A DNA stretch of 64,000 bases from Niallia endozanthoxylica (GTDB taxonomy: Bacteria > Bacillota > Bacilli > Bacillales > Cytobacillaceae), in NCBI RefSeq assembly GCF_008710145.1, contig NZ_VYKL01000022.1, positions 62,001 to 126,000 on the forward strand. Reading direction: 5' to 3'. This document shows positions 25,580-33,602 of the stretch, piece after piece. A program made the translations under genes and the position numbers. The notes below the pieces were generated by a model. It saw only the letters and a list, made by a program, of their open reading frames with translations. It was not told the origin of the DNA and ran no database searches. Numbering within the stretch: the first letter of the stretch is position 1; each line of letters begins with the position of its first letter.

Positions 25580-26683
25580 GTGATTGATGTGGGTGACTAC
25601 GAAAAAGACAAAGTAGGATTTCTAGAGTATTTTTCTATTGTCTCTATTACAATAGGGTTAAAAAGTACGGACATGACTACGGTCTTGCTGTTTAAAGATG
25701 GGCTGAATGCGGCATGGATGATTGTCATTGGCGCTTTTTTGTTTAGTATTCCTTCTCTGCTCTTATTAAATAGTGTATTAAAAAAGTACCAATGCAAAAA
25801 CATATTGGAAGTTACCCAGCTTACACTTGGAAAACCATTTACTTTTGTCATTGCGTTTCTTATGTTTGGCTTCACCTTACTAAATACAGCAACAGAATCA
25901 AGAAGTTATATCACTCAATTGATTACGATTAACTTTCCGACTACACCCTTATTCATTTTGTATATCTGTTTTTTAACACTTTGTATGTGGGGAGCAAAAA
26001 AGGGATGGGAAACATTGGGGGCCATTGCATGGACGACCTATCCTTATTTAATTATTGGATTGGGTATCTTATTCTTTCTCATGTTTAAAGAGGTTGCTTT
26101 TAATAGAATGTTTCCCTTGTTCGGTACTGGTAAGTGGGAAATTGTAAAAGCAAGCTTTAACTACACATCCATATTTGGAGACGTGTTTATATATACCATG
26201 ATGTATCCATTTGTGAAGAATCATCAAACATATACAAGGAGTTTATACAGTTCTTTATTATTTACTGTTCTTTTAATGACTTTGCTGTACTTATCCTATA
26301 TTTGGATTTTTGACTACAGGAGTATAGAGAAAATTACCTTCCCTTATAACGAGGCGATTCGATTCGTCTCTTTAGGAAGAAATATTACCAATATCGAGAC
26401 ATTTTTTATCACGATTTGGCTTGTAGGGGTTTTCGTGAAGTTTATCATCTATATTTATTTAGTAAGTAAAATATTCGGTTTTCTGTTTCAAATTGAAGAA
26501 TTCGAACATACAATCATGCCGATGACCTTTCTCATCTTCGTCATCGGCATGATACCCGAAAACAATGAGAACAATATCTTTCATATCAGAACGAATTCAT
26601 TAGTCTACTTTAAATACCTAATTTTATTTTTGCCTCCATTGCTATGGGTCGCAGCAAAAATAAAGGAGGCAAGGGCTGGATGA
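25580..26683 (+). CDS. Spore germinant receptor subunit B (GerB family)
   Basis: A 367-residue multi-spanning protein of about ten membrane segments with the APC-like fold of GerAB proteins, expected to bind the amino-acid or sugar germinant. It begins 6 bases after the A subunit stop. A GTG at 25580 is used here, but GTG at 25589 has a better placed AGGTGA (5-base gap) and may be the real start. Its stop codon overlaps the ATG of subunit C. Confidence 0.9.
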   Translation: MIDVGDYEKDKVGFLEYFSIVSITIGLKSTDMTTVLLFKDGLNAAWMIVIGAFLFSIPSLLLLNSVLKKYQCKNILEVTQLTLGKPFTFVIAFLMFGFTLLNTATESRSYITQLITINFPTTPLFILYICFLTLCMWGAKKGWETLGAIAWTTYPYLIIGLGILFFLMFKEVAFNRMFPLFGTGKWEIVKASFNYTSIFGDVFIYTMMYPFVKNHQTYTRSLYSSLLFTVLLMTLLYLSYIWIFDYRSIEKITFPYNEAIRFVSLGRNITNIETFFITIWLVGVFVKFIIYIYLVSKIFGFLFQIEEFEHTIMPMTFLIFVIGMIPENNENNIFHIRTNSLVYFKYLILFLPPLLWVAAKIKEARAG

Positions 26684-27942
26684 AAAGAAAAGAAGGTTCA
26701 TTTCTTATCCTACTATCGCTGGTTCTTCTGCTAACAGGATGTTGGGATAAAAAGGAGGTAGAAGAGCGCTCATATGTCATGGCCATTGGACTGGATCTAC
26801 CCACAGGGCTTGATATAGAAAAGGAACAAGCGATTGATGTCACGTTTCAATTTTCCAATCCTAAACTTAACATTAAAGGAGCTTCTTCCTCGGGAGGATC
26901 AGAGCTGAAGGAGATTGTATCCTTGACTGCACCGGATCTTGTAACCGCCAGAAACATGGCCAATTCATTTGTAACACGGGAAATTTCATTTACCCATAAT
27001 AAAGTATTAATTGTTTCTGAAGACTTGGCTAAAACAGAGACTTTTTATCGACTACTGTCTACAGCCTTTAAAGATAGAGAGGTGCGAAGGGAAATGAGCA
27101 TTATTGTTACAGAAGGAAAAGCTTCCGAATTCATTGCAAAAAATAAACCCGAGATGATGATAAGACCTCACCGGTACTATCAATTTTTGATCGACCGTGC
27201 AACCGAAACGGGGTTAGTTCCAGAATCAACGATTAACCGTTTTTTTGCTATTACAGACGGTGATGCCGATCTTTTTCTCGCCATGTACGGTTCCTACAAT
27301 AAGAATACGAACGCTGGCTTTCAAGACGAAGATCAATACACAGCAGGTCAAGTACCAAAAAAAGGAGGAAACCCTGTGCAGCTCATCGGTTCGGCTGTAT
27401 TTAAGGAAGGAAAAATGATTGGTAAATTATCGGGCGAAGAAACAAGGATAGCCAGATTACTCGATAATACGGCAAACATAAGGGATTTATTCTCCAGCTT
27501 TCCAGATCCGTTGGATAAAAGGTATAAAATAGCCGTGAGAATTAGGAAAACGAATAAAAATAAAATAGAGGTAAAACTGCGAAATGGTCCGCCAAAAATA
27601 AATGTAACCTATCCGCTTGATATGAAAATCTTATCAATTCCTAGTATGATTAATTATGCGGAGAATCTAGAAAATCAAAAAAAGTTAAAACTAGCACTGG
27701 AAGAAAAACTGAAGGAAAATGCGGAAAAACTGATAGAAAAAACACAAAGGGAGTTTAAGACAGAGCCTTTTTACTGGTCTTTGTATGTTCGACCTTTATT
27801 TAGCACCGTCAAGGAATATGAAGAATGGGACTGGAACAATAAAAGATATCCTTTTGCTGATGTTCATATAACAGTGGATCTAAATATTACCGGATTCGGT
27901 AAACAATTTGGAGAATCTGAGATAGAAAAGGTGATTGATTAA
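26680..27942 (+). CDS. Spore germinant receptor subunit C (GerC lipoprotein)
   Basis: A 420-residue lipoprotein. The signal peptide ends in the lipobox LLTGC, followed by WDKKEVEER, the conserved start of mature GerC proteins. The rest is hydrophilic with IGSAVFKEGKMIG near the middle. The start at 26680 gives an ATGA overlap with subunit B and places AAAGGAGG 10 bases upstream; a longer frame from 26644 lacks these. Diacylglycerol-anchored in the spore inner membrane. Confidence 0.92.
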   Translation: MKRKEGSFLILLSLVLLLTGCWDKKEVEERSYVMAIGLDLPTGLDIEKEQAIDVTFQFSNPKLNIKGASSSGGSELKEIVSLTAPDLVTARNMANSFVTREISFTHNKVLIVSEDLAKTETFYRLLSTAFKDREVRREMSIIVTEGKASEFIAKNKPEMMIRPHRYYQFLIDRATETGLVPESTINRFFAITDGDADLFLAMYGSYNKNTNAGFQDEDQYTAGQVPKKGGNPVQLIGSAVFKEGKMIGKLSGEETRIARLLDNTANIRDLFSSFPDPLDKRYKIAVRIRKTNKNKIEVKLRNGPPKINVTYPLDMKILSIPSMINYAENLENQKKLKLALEEKLKENAEKLIEKTQREFKTEPFYWSLYVRPLFSTVKEYEEWDWNNKRYPFADVHITVDLNITGFGKQFGESEIEKVID

Positions 27943-27944
27943 AA

Positions 27945-28103
27945 ATGAACATACTATTTTGGGCGGTTGTATTATTCGGTTCATGTTATAGCTTTTGGTA
28001 CGCTTATTACTTAATCAAAGATAAGAACCTATTAGGGGCATTTGGTATGGTTTTAGTTGGCGGTTTGATAAGTGGACTGTCTTTTTTGGTTAGTCTTAAA
28101 TAA
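27945..28103 (+). CDS. Small two-helix membrane protein, candidate germinant receptor D subunit
   Basis: A 52-residue open frame starting 3 bases after gerXC. It consists almost entirely of two hydrophobic segments (about residues 3-22 and 30-50) joined by a polar KDKN turn. Small two-helix D proteins encoded with ger operons are known to modulate germination, and size, topology and position fit. No strong ribosome-binding site is visible between the genes (GTGATTGATT only), so translation is probably coupled to gerXC. It is followed by the bidirectional terminator. Confidence 0.68.
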   Translation: MNILFWAVVLFGSCYSFWYAYYLIKDKNLLGAFGMVLVGGLISGLSFLVSLK

Positions 28104-28146
28104 GTGTACGGATTTAGATAATATCGAATAGAGCTCAGAAATAACA

Positions 28147-28188
28147 AACAACCCCATCTGCAAAACGGTGTTTGCGGATGGGGTTGTT
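28147..28188. terminator. Bidirectional terminator between the ger operon and the sstT-type gene
   Basis: AACAACCCCATC with GATGGGGTTGTT, extended by GCAAA / TTTGC, forms a long GC-rich stem. T or A runs on both sides let it serve the converging gerX and sstT units. Confidence 0.8.
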
Positions 28189-28221
28189 ATGTGTTTAAAA
28201 GTATAAAAGGAGCGGATGATA

Positions 28222-29466
28222 TTAACCGACTTTCTTCGTGTTGATAGTAAATGCCTTACCTTCTTTACGCTTCTTAGCATATTCGGCAGTTGCTGTAAAT
28301 AGTACATCAGAAGATGAGTTAAGTGCCGTTTCACAAGCATCTTGTAAAACACCGATAATGAAACCAACCCCCACGACCTGCATCGCAATATCGTTTGAAA
28401 TTCCGAATAAGCTACAAGCCATAGGAATAAGTAAAAGCGATCCACCAGCAACACCTGAAGCACCTGCAGCAGATACAGCAGATAGAATGACAAGAATAGC
28501 AGCTGTAGCAAAATCAACTTCAATCCCCAATGTGTGAACAGCAGCTAATGTTAGAACAGCAATGGTAATAGCTGCCCCAGCCATATTTACCGTAGCGCCT
28601 AATGGAATGGAAATAGAATACGTATCCTCATCCAAACCGAGCTCCTTACATAAACGCATATTGACTGGAATGTTTGCAGCTGAGCTACGAGTAAAGAACA
28701 CGGTAAGCCCGCTATCTTTAAGACATTTGAAAACAAGTGGATATGGATTTTTACGAGTATAGATGTATACGATAATAGGATTTACAATAAGTGCTACAAA
28801 GAACATACATCCGAGCAGTACTAAAAGTAATTGTCCATAGCCAAGTAAAGCTGAAAGTCCGCTTGTTGCAATGGCATCATAGACGAGGCCCATGATTCCT
28901 AGTGGAGCTAAGTTAATAACCCATTTTACTAATGTAGAGATGGCATCTGAGAAATTTCCCAGCATGTCCTTCGTTGAATTGGAAGCATTTCTTAAGGCAA
29001 TACCAAGAAGAATGGCCCAAGCTAAAATTCCGATATAGTTGGCATTGATAATAGCATCTACTGGGTTTGCTACAATGTTAAACAGTAATGTTTGAAGTAC
29101 TTCTAGAATTCCCCCGGGAGGAGTCAAGTCTTCGGCACCAGTTGTAAGGGTTAAGTTTACTGGGAACATAAAGCTCGCCAAGACTGCGATAAGTCCTGCT
29201 AGAGTCGTACCTATAGCATATAGGACAATAATAGATTTCATATTGGTTTGTGTGCCGCTTTTATGTCGTGAGATGGCATTCATAACGATGAACAAGACTA
29301 GAATTGGTGCAACGGCCTTTAAAGCGCCAACAAATAAGGAACCAAATATTGACACCCATGCTGTGGCATCGGGGATTGCTAAAGCAAAAACAATACCAAG
29401 TACCAAACCGACAAGGATTCGTTTAACCAAGCTGATTTGATTCCATTTAAGCAGTAAATCTTTCAT
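28222..29466 (-). CDS. sstT: Sodium:serine/threonine symporter
   Basis: A 414-residue member of the dicarboxylate/amino acid:cation symporter family. Hallmarks include [14 protein letters not shown] (hairpin 1 serine-rich motif), [14 protein letters not shown] and the late [16 protein letters not shown]. This set matches SstT, which imports serine and threonine with sodium. The start is placed at 29466 ([10 protein letters not shown]), where GGAGGAGAA precedes the ATG; a frame opening at 29499 lacks a site. Convergent with gerX. About 320 bases of non-coding DNA separate it from the next divergent gene. Confidence 0.9.
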   Translation of the reverse strand: MKDLLLKWNQISLVKRILVGLVLGIVFALAIPDATAWVSIFGSLFVGALKAVAPILVLFIVMNAISRHKSGTQTNMKSIIVLYAIGTTLAGLIAVLASFMFPVNLTLTTGAEDLTPPGGILEVLQTLLFNIVANPVDAIINANYIGILAWAILLGIALRNASNSTKDMLGNFSDAISTLVKWVINLAPLGIMGLVYDAIATSGLSALLGYGQLLLVLLGCMFFVALIVNPIIVYIYTRKNPYPLVFKCLKDSGLTVFFTRSSAANIPVNMRLCKELGLDEDTYSISIPLGATVNMAGAAITIAVLTLAAVHTLGIEVDFATAAILVILSAVSAAGASGVAGGSLLLIPMACSLFGISNDIAMQVVGVGFIIGVLQDACETALNSSSDVLFTATAEYAKKRKEGKAFTINTKKVG

Positions 29467-29790
29467 ATGTTCTCCTCCGTCATTATATAAGTCTACCAAG
29501 AAAATACAGTTGTTTCTCTGTGGTGGATTTTTTCTAAGTATTAGTTTAACACGAAGATTGTAAATTGTGAAACAAATTATTATATTAAAATATTGGATAT
29601 TTATACTTTAAGATAAATACGGACCTGAGAATTAAGCACAGCCTATTCTAGAGGTAATAATTAACAAAACAATGAATGTATTGAAATGCTTTTCATGAAA
29701 TGATTATTTTCATCTTTTAGTTATAGATTTTCAGAATATTAACTTGTTTTAATAATACAATTATAAGGATACTTCTAGGGGGGTGAAGGG
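29467..29790. other. Divergent intergenic region between sstT and a membrane protein gene
   Basis: AT-rich and without an open frame. TGAAATGCTTTTCA (about 29682) is a symmetric 14-mer near cre-like sequence but has GC rather than CG at its centre. No promoter could be assigned with confidence for either strand. Confidence 0.4.
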
Positions 29791-30372
29791 ATGACGTTAT
29801 CTAATGCTATCCGTTGGCTTGGGCTGTTGGCTGTAATTGGGGGTATATGCAGGCTATTGATGACACCGTTAGAATTAGTATGGGGTACAGATAACACGAT
29901 GGCTCTTATCATTGGTGGAGTAACAGGATCTGTCTTTATCATCATCGGAACAGCTGGAATCTATCTATACCAAGCGGAAAAAGCGGGTATACTTGGATTT
30001 ATTGGTTTTTTTATTACTACGTTAGGAAATATACTCGTCTGCACTATGGTGATGATTTCCTTATTTGTTAACACTGCTTTACAGGATCCACAAGTTTTAG
30101 AACAGGATCTTCCAGGTCCCGTTGTACCGATCCGAATCATTATGATGATTGCTATGAACCTGGGGTATATTTTATTTGGAATTGCTACACTGAGGGCCAA
30201 GGTGCTGCCAAGATGGGGCGGGGCATTAATGATTCTTTTAGTACTTATGACATTTATTCCATATACTGAGTATTTATTTGCCGTAGTCTGGGGGCTATTT
30301 AACATTGGACTCGGATGGGCAGTTTGGTCCAAATCGAACGGCAGTGAAAATAAGGTTGAAGTAACTCAATAG
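29791..30372 (+). CDS. Membrane protein of unknown function
   Basis: A 193-residue hydrophobic protein with about five or six membrane segments (roughly residues 8-28, 38-60, 68-92, 111-134, 141-160, 163-180) and a charged C-terminal tail. No catalytic motif is visible; I do not recognise the family. A GGGGGGTGA site precedes the ATG. It is monocistronic and ends at a bidirectional terminator shared with yitT. Confidence 0.72.
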   Translation: MTLSNAIRWLGLLAVIGGICRLLMTPLELVWGTDNTMALIIGGVTGSVFIIIGTAGIYLYQAEKAGILGFIGFFITTLGNILVCTMVMISLFVNTALQDPQVLEQDLPGPVVPIRIIMMIAMNLGYILFGIATLRAKVLPRWGGALMILLVLMTFIPYTEYLFAVVWGLFNIGLGWAVWSKSNGSENKVEVTQ

Positions 30373-30391
30373 CTATATAACTTCCTAAAAT

Positions 30392-30424
30392 AAGGAGCAG
30401 TCTAAATGATTGCTCCTATTTTTC
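30392..30424. terminator. Bidirectional terminator between the membrane protein gene and yitT
   Basis: AGGAGCA and TGCTCCT form a stem with an 11-nt loop followed by TATTTTT on the plus strand, and A-rich sequence on the other side. Confidence 0.78.
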
Positions 30425-30444
30425 GTTATAAACTAGACCTTACT

Positions 30445-31308
30445 TTATTCATACGATTTATCTATCGTAAATCCACGTCCTTTGACTTCATTTACCTGGT
30501 TAATAATCATGAAAGCCTGCGGATCGATGGAAAGGACAAGATTATTAAGCTTCGTGAGTTCACGGTTAGAGACGATGGTTAGAACGACTAAGCGTTTGTC
30601 ATGACGATAGCCTGTTTCAGCATGGATCAATGTCGAGCCTCTATCTAAATGCTGTAGAATCATTGTATTAATTTCTTCATATTTATTGCTGATGATTTTT
30701 ACCTGCATACGTGATTTTCCAAAAATCAGGACCTTGTCCAATATAACGGTATAAATCATGATGAGCAAAATCCCATATAGAACCTGTTCTTTATTGGCAA
30801 AAAGCATTTGTGCTAACAGAATCAAGAAATCAAAGGCATATAAGGACAGAGAAACGGAAATCCCAAACTTTTTATTCAAGACAAGCGGTGGAATATCCAT
30901 ACCGCCTGTTGATGCTCCGGCTTTGATGACGATTCCGATGCTCACCCCAATGATAATCCCAGTATAAATGGCTGAGAGCAGCCTGTCGTTTGTCACCTCT
31001 TGCAGCATCGTGACATTTTCAAAAATACCAAGAATAAATGGAAAATAGAAGGTGCTGATTAAAGTAGTAAGCGCAAATGATTTACCAAGGATGATGGCCC
31101 CAAGAATGAACATAGCAATATTGAAAACAGATACGAAAATAGAAACAGGAATACCAAATTGATGATAGAAAACAAGTGCTAGTCCAGTCGTCCCTCCTGT
31201 AATCAAACTATTAGGAAGAATGAAGGCGGTAACGGCTAAGGCATAAAGCGTATTGCCAAAGAGGATGAGTCCAATATTTTTTATCCAAGATGAATGTGTC
31301 TTTACCAT
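30445..31308 (-). CDS. YitT-family membrane protein
   Basis: A 287-residue protein with five to six N-terminal membrane segments (DUF161) and a cytoplasmic C-terminal DUF2179 domain (YRHDKRLVVLTIV to GRGFTID). GASTGGMDIPPL is the conserved YitT core motif. Bacillus genomes carry several paralogues, some implicated in transport; the substrate is unclear. GGGGAGAA lies 7 bases before the start. Monocistronic. Confidence 0.85.
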   Translation of the reverse strand: MVKTHSSWIKNIGLILFGNTLYALAVTAFILPNSLITGGTTGLALVFYHQFGIPVSIFVSVFNIAMFILGAIILGKSFALTTLISTFYFPFILGIFENVTMLQEVTNDRLLSAIYTGIIIGVSIGIVIKAGASTGGMDIPPLVLNKKFGISVSLSLYAFDFLILLAQMLFANKEQVLYGILLIMIYTVILDKVLIFGKSRMQVKIISNKYEEINTMILQHLDRGSTLIHAETGYRHDKRLVVLTIVSNRELTKLNNLVLSIDPQAFMIINQVNEVKGRGFTIDKSYE

Positions 31309-31462
31309 ATAATGTTTCTCCCCATATACACTAAAAAAAATCAGTCATTTCAATATTTTGTAAGTAATACTTTCATACAATTAGCATATGAAAAAAAGAT
31401 TATATTATGAAAGAAATAATAATGAATGTTTTGTGAAAAAAGCAAAGATCTGAATATTATTA

Positions 31463-31491
31463 TTGACTAAATTAGATGTTGCTGATAGAAT
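31463..31491 (+). promoter_or_regulatory. Sigma-A promoter of the riboswitch-controlled permease
   Basis: TTGACT, a 17-bp spacer and TAGAAT. Transcription would start near 31498, about 70 nt before the glycine aptamer. Confidence 0.72.
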
Positions 31492-31570
31492 TTCTAATTA
31501 TTGTACAATAATAGATTTTAAATATATTAGCAGGCTATGATTGCTATGGGTAGTACTATGGCATGAGCGG

Positions 31571-31706
31571 CTTCTGGAGAGATCGCATAATATGCGACGC
31601 CGAAGGGTTCACAATCTCAGGCAAAAGGACAGAAGAGTAATAAATATACTTTTATTTGTTATTCTTACGTTTAAAGAGATTGGGAAGCTACCAATCTCTT
31701 TTTTTG
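31571..31706 (+). promoter_or_regulatory. Glycine riboswitch with terminator expression platform
   Basis: The aptamer (31571-31635) shows the glycine riboswitch core: CTGGAGAGATC, then GCCGAAGGG, then CTCAGGCAAAAGGACAGAAG. CTTCT (31571) and AGAAG (31631) close the P1 helix. Downstream, AGAGATTGG / CCAATCTCT followed by seven T (31673-31705) is an intrinsic terminator, the likely expression platform. Only one conserved aptamer is visible; the 31538-31565 segment may be the ghost aptamer seen 5' of singlet glycine riboswitches upstream of transporters, which are usually OFF switches. It controls the permease at 31782. Confidence 0.9.
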
Positions 31707-31781
31707 CTTTCCTTTTGTTCATGTATTCACATGAAGAATACCAATTCCGTTAATTAAGATGATTATTTGGAGGAATGTAAA

Positions 31782-33170
31782 ATGGAAAAGCAAGAATTAA
31801 AAAGGGATCTGAAAAATCGACATGTACAGCTTATTGCGATTGGCGGTACGATTGGTACAGGTTTATTTTTAGGTTCCGGAAGAGCCATACAATTAGCAGG
31901 CCCATCTATCATATTGGCTTATTTAATCGTGGGAATTGCTTTATTTTTTGTCATGAGGGCATTAGGGGAACTGCTTTTATCGAATGCAGGGTATCAATCC
32001 TTTACGGACTTTGCCGCTGATTATATTGGGCCATGGGCAGGTTATGTAACCGGCTGGACTTATTGGTTTTGTTGGATCATGACAGCCATGGCAGATATCA
32101 TCGCTGTAGGGGTATATGTACAATATTGGTTCAATATTCCGCAATGGATACCGGCTTTAGTCTGTTTAATCATTTTATTAGGACTGAATTTATTAACCGT
32201 TAAGCTTTTTGGAGAGTTAGAGTTTTGGTTTGCCATCATTAAAGTAATTACGATTCTTGCATTAATTGTTATTGGAGTCATTTTGCTGTTTATTGGATTC
32301 CAAACTGAAACAGGAACAGTTTCAGTCAAAAATCTTTGGGAGTATGGCGGCTTATTTCCAAATGGGATATCAGGTTTCTTACTATCCTTTCAACTGGTTG
32401 TATTTGCCTTTGTTGGTGTTGAATTAGTAGGGGTATCTGCAGCAGAAACGTCAGACCCGAAAAAAAATATTCCATCTGCTATTAATAAAATTCCTCTGAG
32501 AATTTTGTTTTTCTATGTAGGAGCATTAGTTATTATTTTAAGTATCAATCCATGGGAACAGTTGAGTGCTTCGAGCAGTCCTTTTGTTCAGGTTTTTAGT
32601 TTAGTAGGGATTCCAGTTGCAGCCGGAATCATTAACTTTGTTGTCTTAACATCGGCAGCTTCAGCATGTAACAGCGGTTTATTTTCAACGAGTCGAATTC
32701 TTTATAATTTGAGCAGTCACAATCAAGGACCAGCAAAATTTTCGGCGTTAAATAAAAATCATGTACCAAGTAGTGCTTTATTTACATCAGGGATTGTCGT
32801 TTCGATTGGTGCTCTTTTGAGTAAACTTATTCCGGGACAGGCATTTAGCATAGTGACAACCATTAGTGCGATTTGTTTTATCTGGGTATGGAGCATCATA
32901 TTAATTTCTCATATAAAATATATGAAAACACGTCCGGATTTGCGAGAAAAGTCAACCTTTAAAGCACCGTTAGCACCATTTATTAACTATGTCGTACTTG
33001 CTTTATTTGTATTTATTTTAATCATTATGTTGCTCGCTGAAGCAACAAGACTAGCATTACTGCTAACCCCAGTATGGTTTATCCTATTATTCATTGCTTA
33101 CGCATTAAGAAAGAGAAAGTTTAACAATCACGCAAATGAAAAGGACATAGAAACAAGCACAATTGCATAA
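31782..33170 (+). CDS. APC-family amino acid permease (glycine/D-alanine/D-serine type)
   Basis: A 462-residue, 12-segment amino-acid permease. IAIGGTIGTGLFLGSG and FVGVELVGVSAAET are the APC signatures. Overall pattern resembles CycA/AapA transporters for glycine, D-alanine and D-serine, and the glycine riboswitch upstream supports glycine or alanine as substrate. Start at 31782 has TTGGAGGA 8 bases upstream; the frame from 31767 would start inside that site. Followed by a strong terminator. Confidence 0.86.
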   Translation: MEKQELKRDLKNRHVQLIAIGGTIGTGLFLGSGRAIQLAGPSIILAYLIVGIALFFVMRALGELLLSNAGYQSFTDFAADYIGPWAGYVTGWTYWFCWIMTAMADIIAVGVYVQYWFNIPQWIPALVCLIILLGLNLLTVKLFGELEFWFAIIKVITILALIVIGVILLFIGFQTETGTVSVKNLWEYGGLFPNGISGFLLSFQLVVFAFVGVELVGVSAAETSDPKKNIPSAINKIPLRILFFYVGALVIILSINPWEQLSASSSPFVQVFSLVGIPVAAGIINFVVLTSAASACNSGLFSTSRILYNLSSHNQGPAKFSALNKNHVPSSALFTSGIVVSIGALLSKLIPGQAFSIVTTISAICFIWVWSIILISHIKYMKTRPDLREKSTFKAPLAPFINYVVLALFVFILIIMLLAEATRLALLLTPVWFILLFIAYALRKRKFNNHANEKDIETSTIA

Positions 33171-33212
33171 TAAAAGCAGGAGGCTGCTCTCCTTCTTTCA
33201 ACTATATCTAAT

Positions 33213-33254
33213 GGAAAAAAGAAGCTCAAATAACTAATAGAGCTTCTTTTTTCC
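33213..33254 (+). terminator. Terminator of the permease gene
   Basis: A perfect 15-bp stem (GGAAAAAAGAAGCTC / GAGCTTCTTTTTTCC) with a 12-nt loop. The second arm itself contains the T-run. Confidence 0.85.
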
Positions 33255-33325
33255 ATTCTAGTATGAAAGATGGTATGTTGAGATGAAAGAAGCTGTGCTT
33301 GTTATTTTGAATGGCTTTGTCTATT

Positions 33326-33497
33326 AACATTGTTGATTTTTGACTCATCTAAAGCTGTATGGTTATGAAATGACAGAAGAAAAGGCCTTTTCTTCTGTCA
33401 TTTCATAACCATACAGCAACCTTTCAGCATAGCTGAAAGGCGTGAGAAATGTCCATTTCTCACGGATGAGTCAAAAGTCAGGCTTATCAACATTGTT
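33326..33497. repeat. Cloverleaf inverted-repeat element (MITE-like or structured RNA)
   Basis: Outer arms AACATTGTTGAT (33326) and ATCAACATTGTT (33486) are near-perfect inverted copies. Inside, TTTTGACTCATC (33338-33349) pairs with GATGAGTCAAAA (33465-33476). Between them are three self-contained hairpins: a perfect 64-bp palindrome at 33354-33417, CCTTTCAGC / GCTGAAAGG at 33420-33440, and CGTGAGAAATG / CATTTCTCACG at 33441-33464. The whole folds as a four-way junction. No open frame lies inside. Most likely a non-autonomous mobile element; a functional RNA cannot be excluded. Confidence 0.78.
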
Positions 33498-33602
33498 TGC
33501 TAATAAAGCTTTTTTAATAGACATGGACGAATATGACAGTGTTTGTTTCAGAAGAGTCAGCATACATATAAAAGAACATATTTAATAGAAGGAATGTGTG
33601 AT

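Noticed and set aside
29676-29696. cre site upstream of the 29791 membrane protein gene
   Set aside because: The palindrome TGAAATGCTTTTCA has GC at the centre instead of the required CG.
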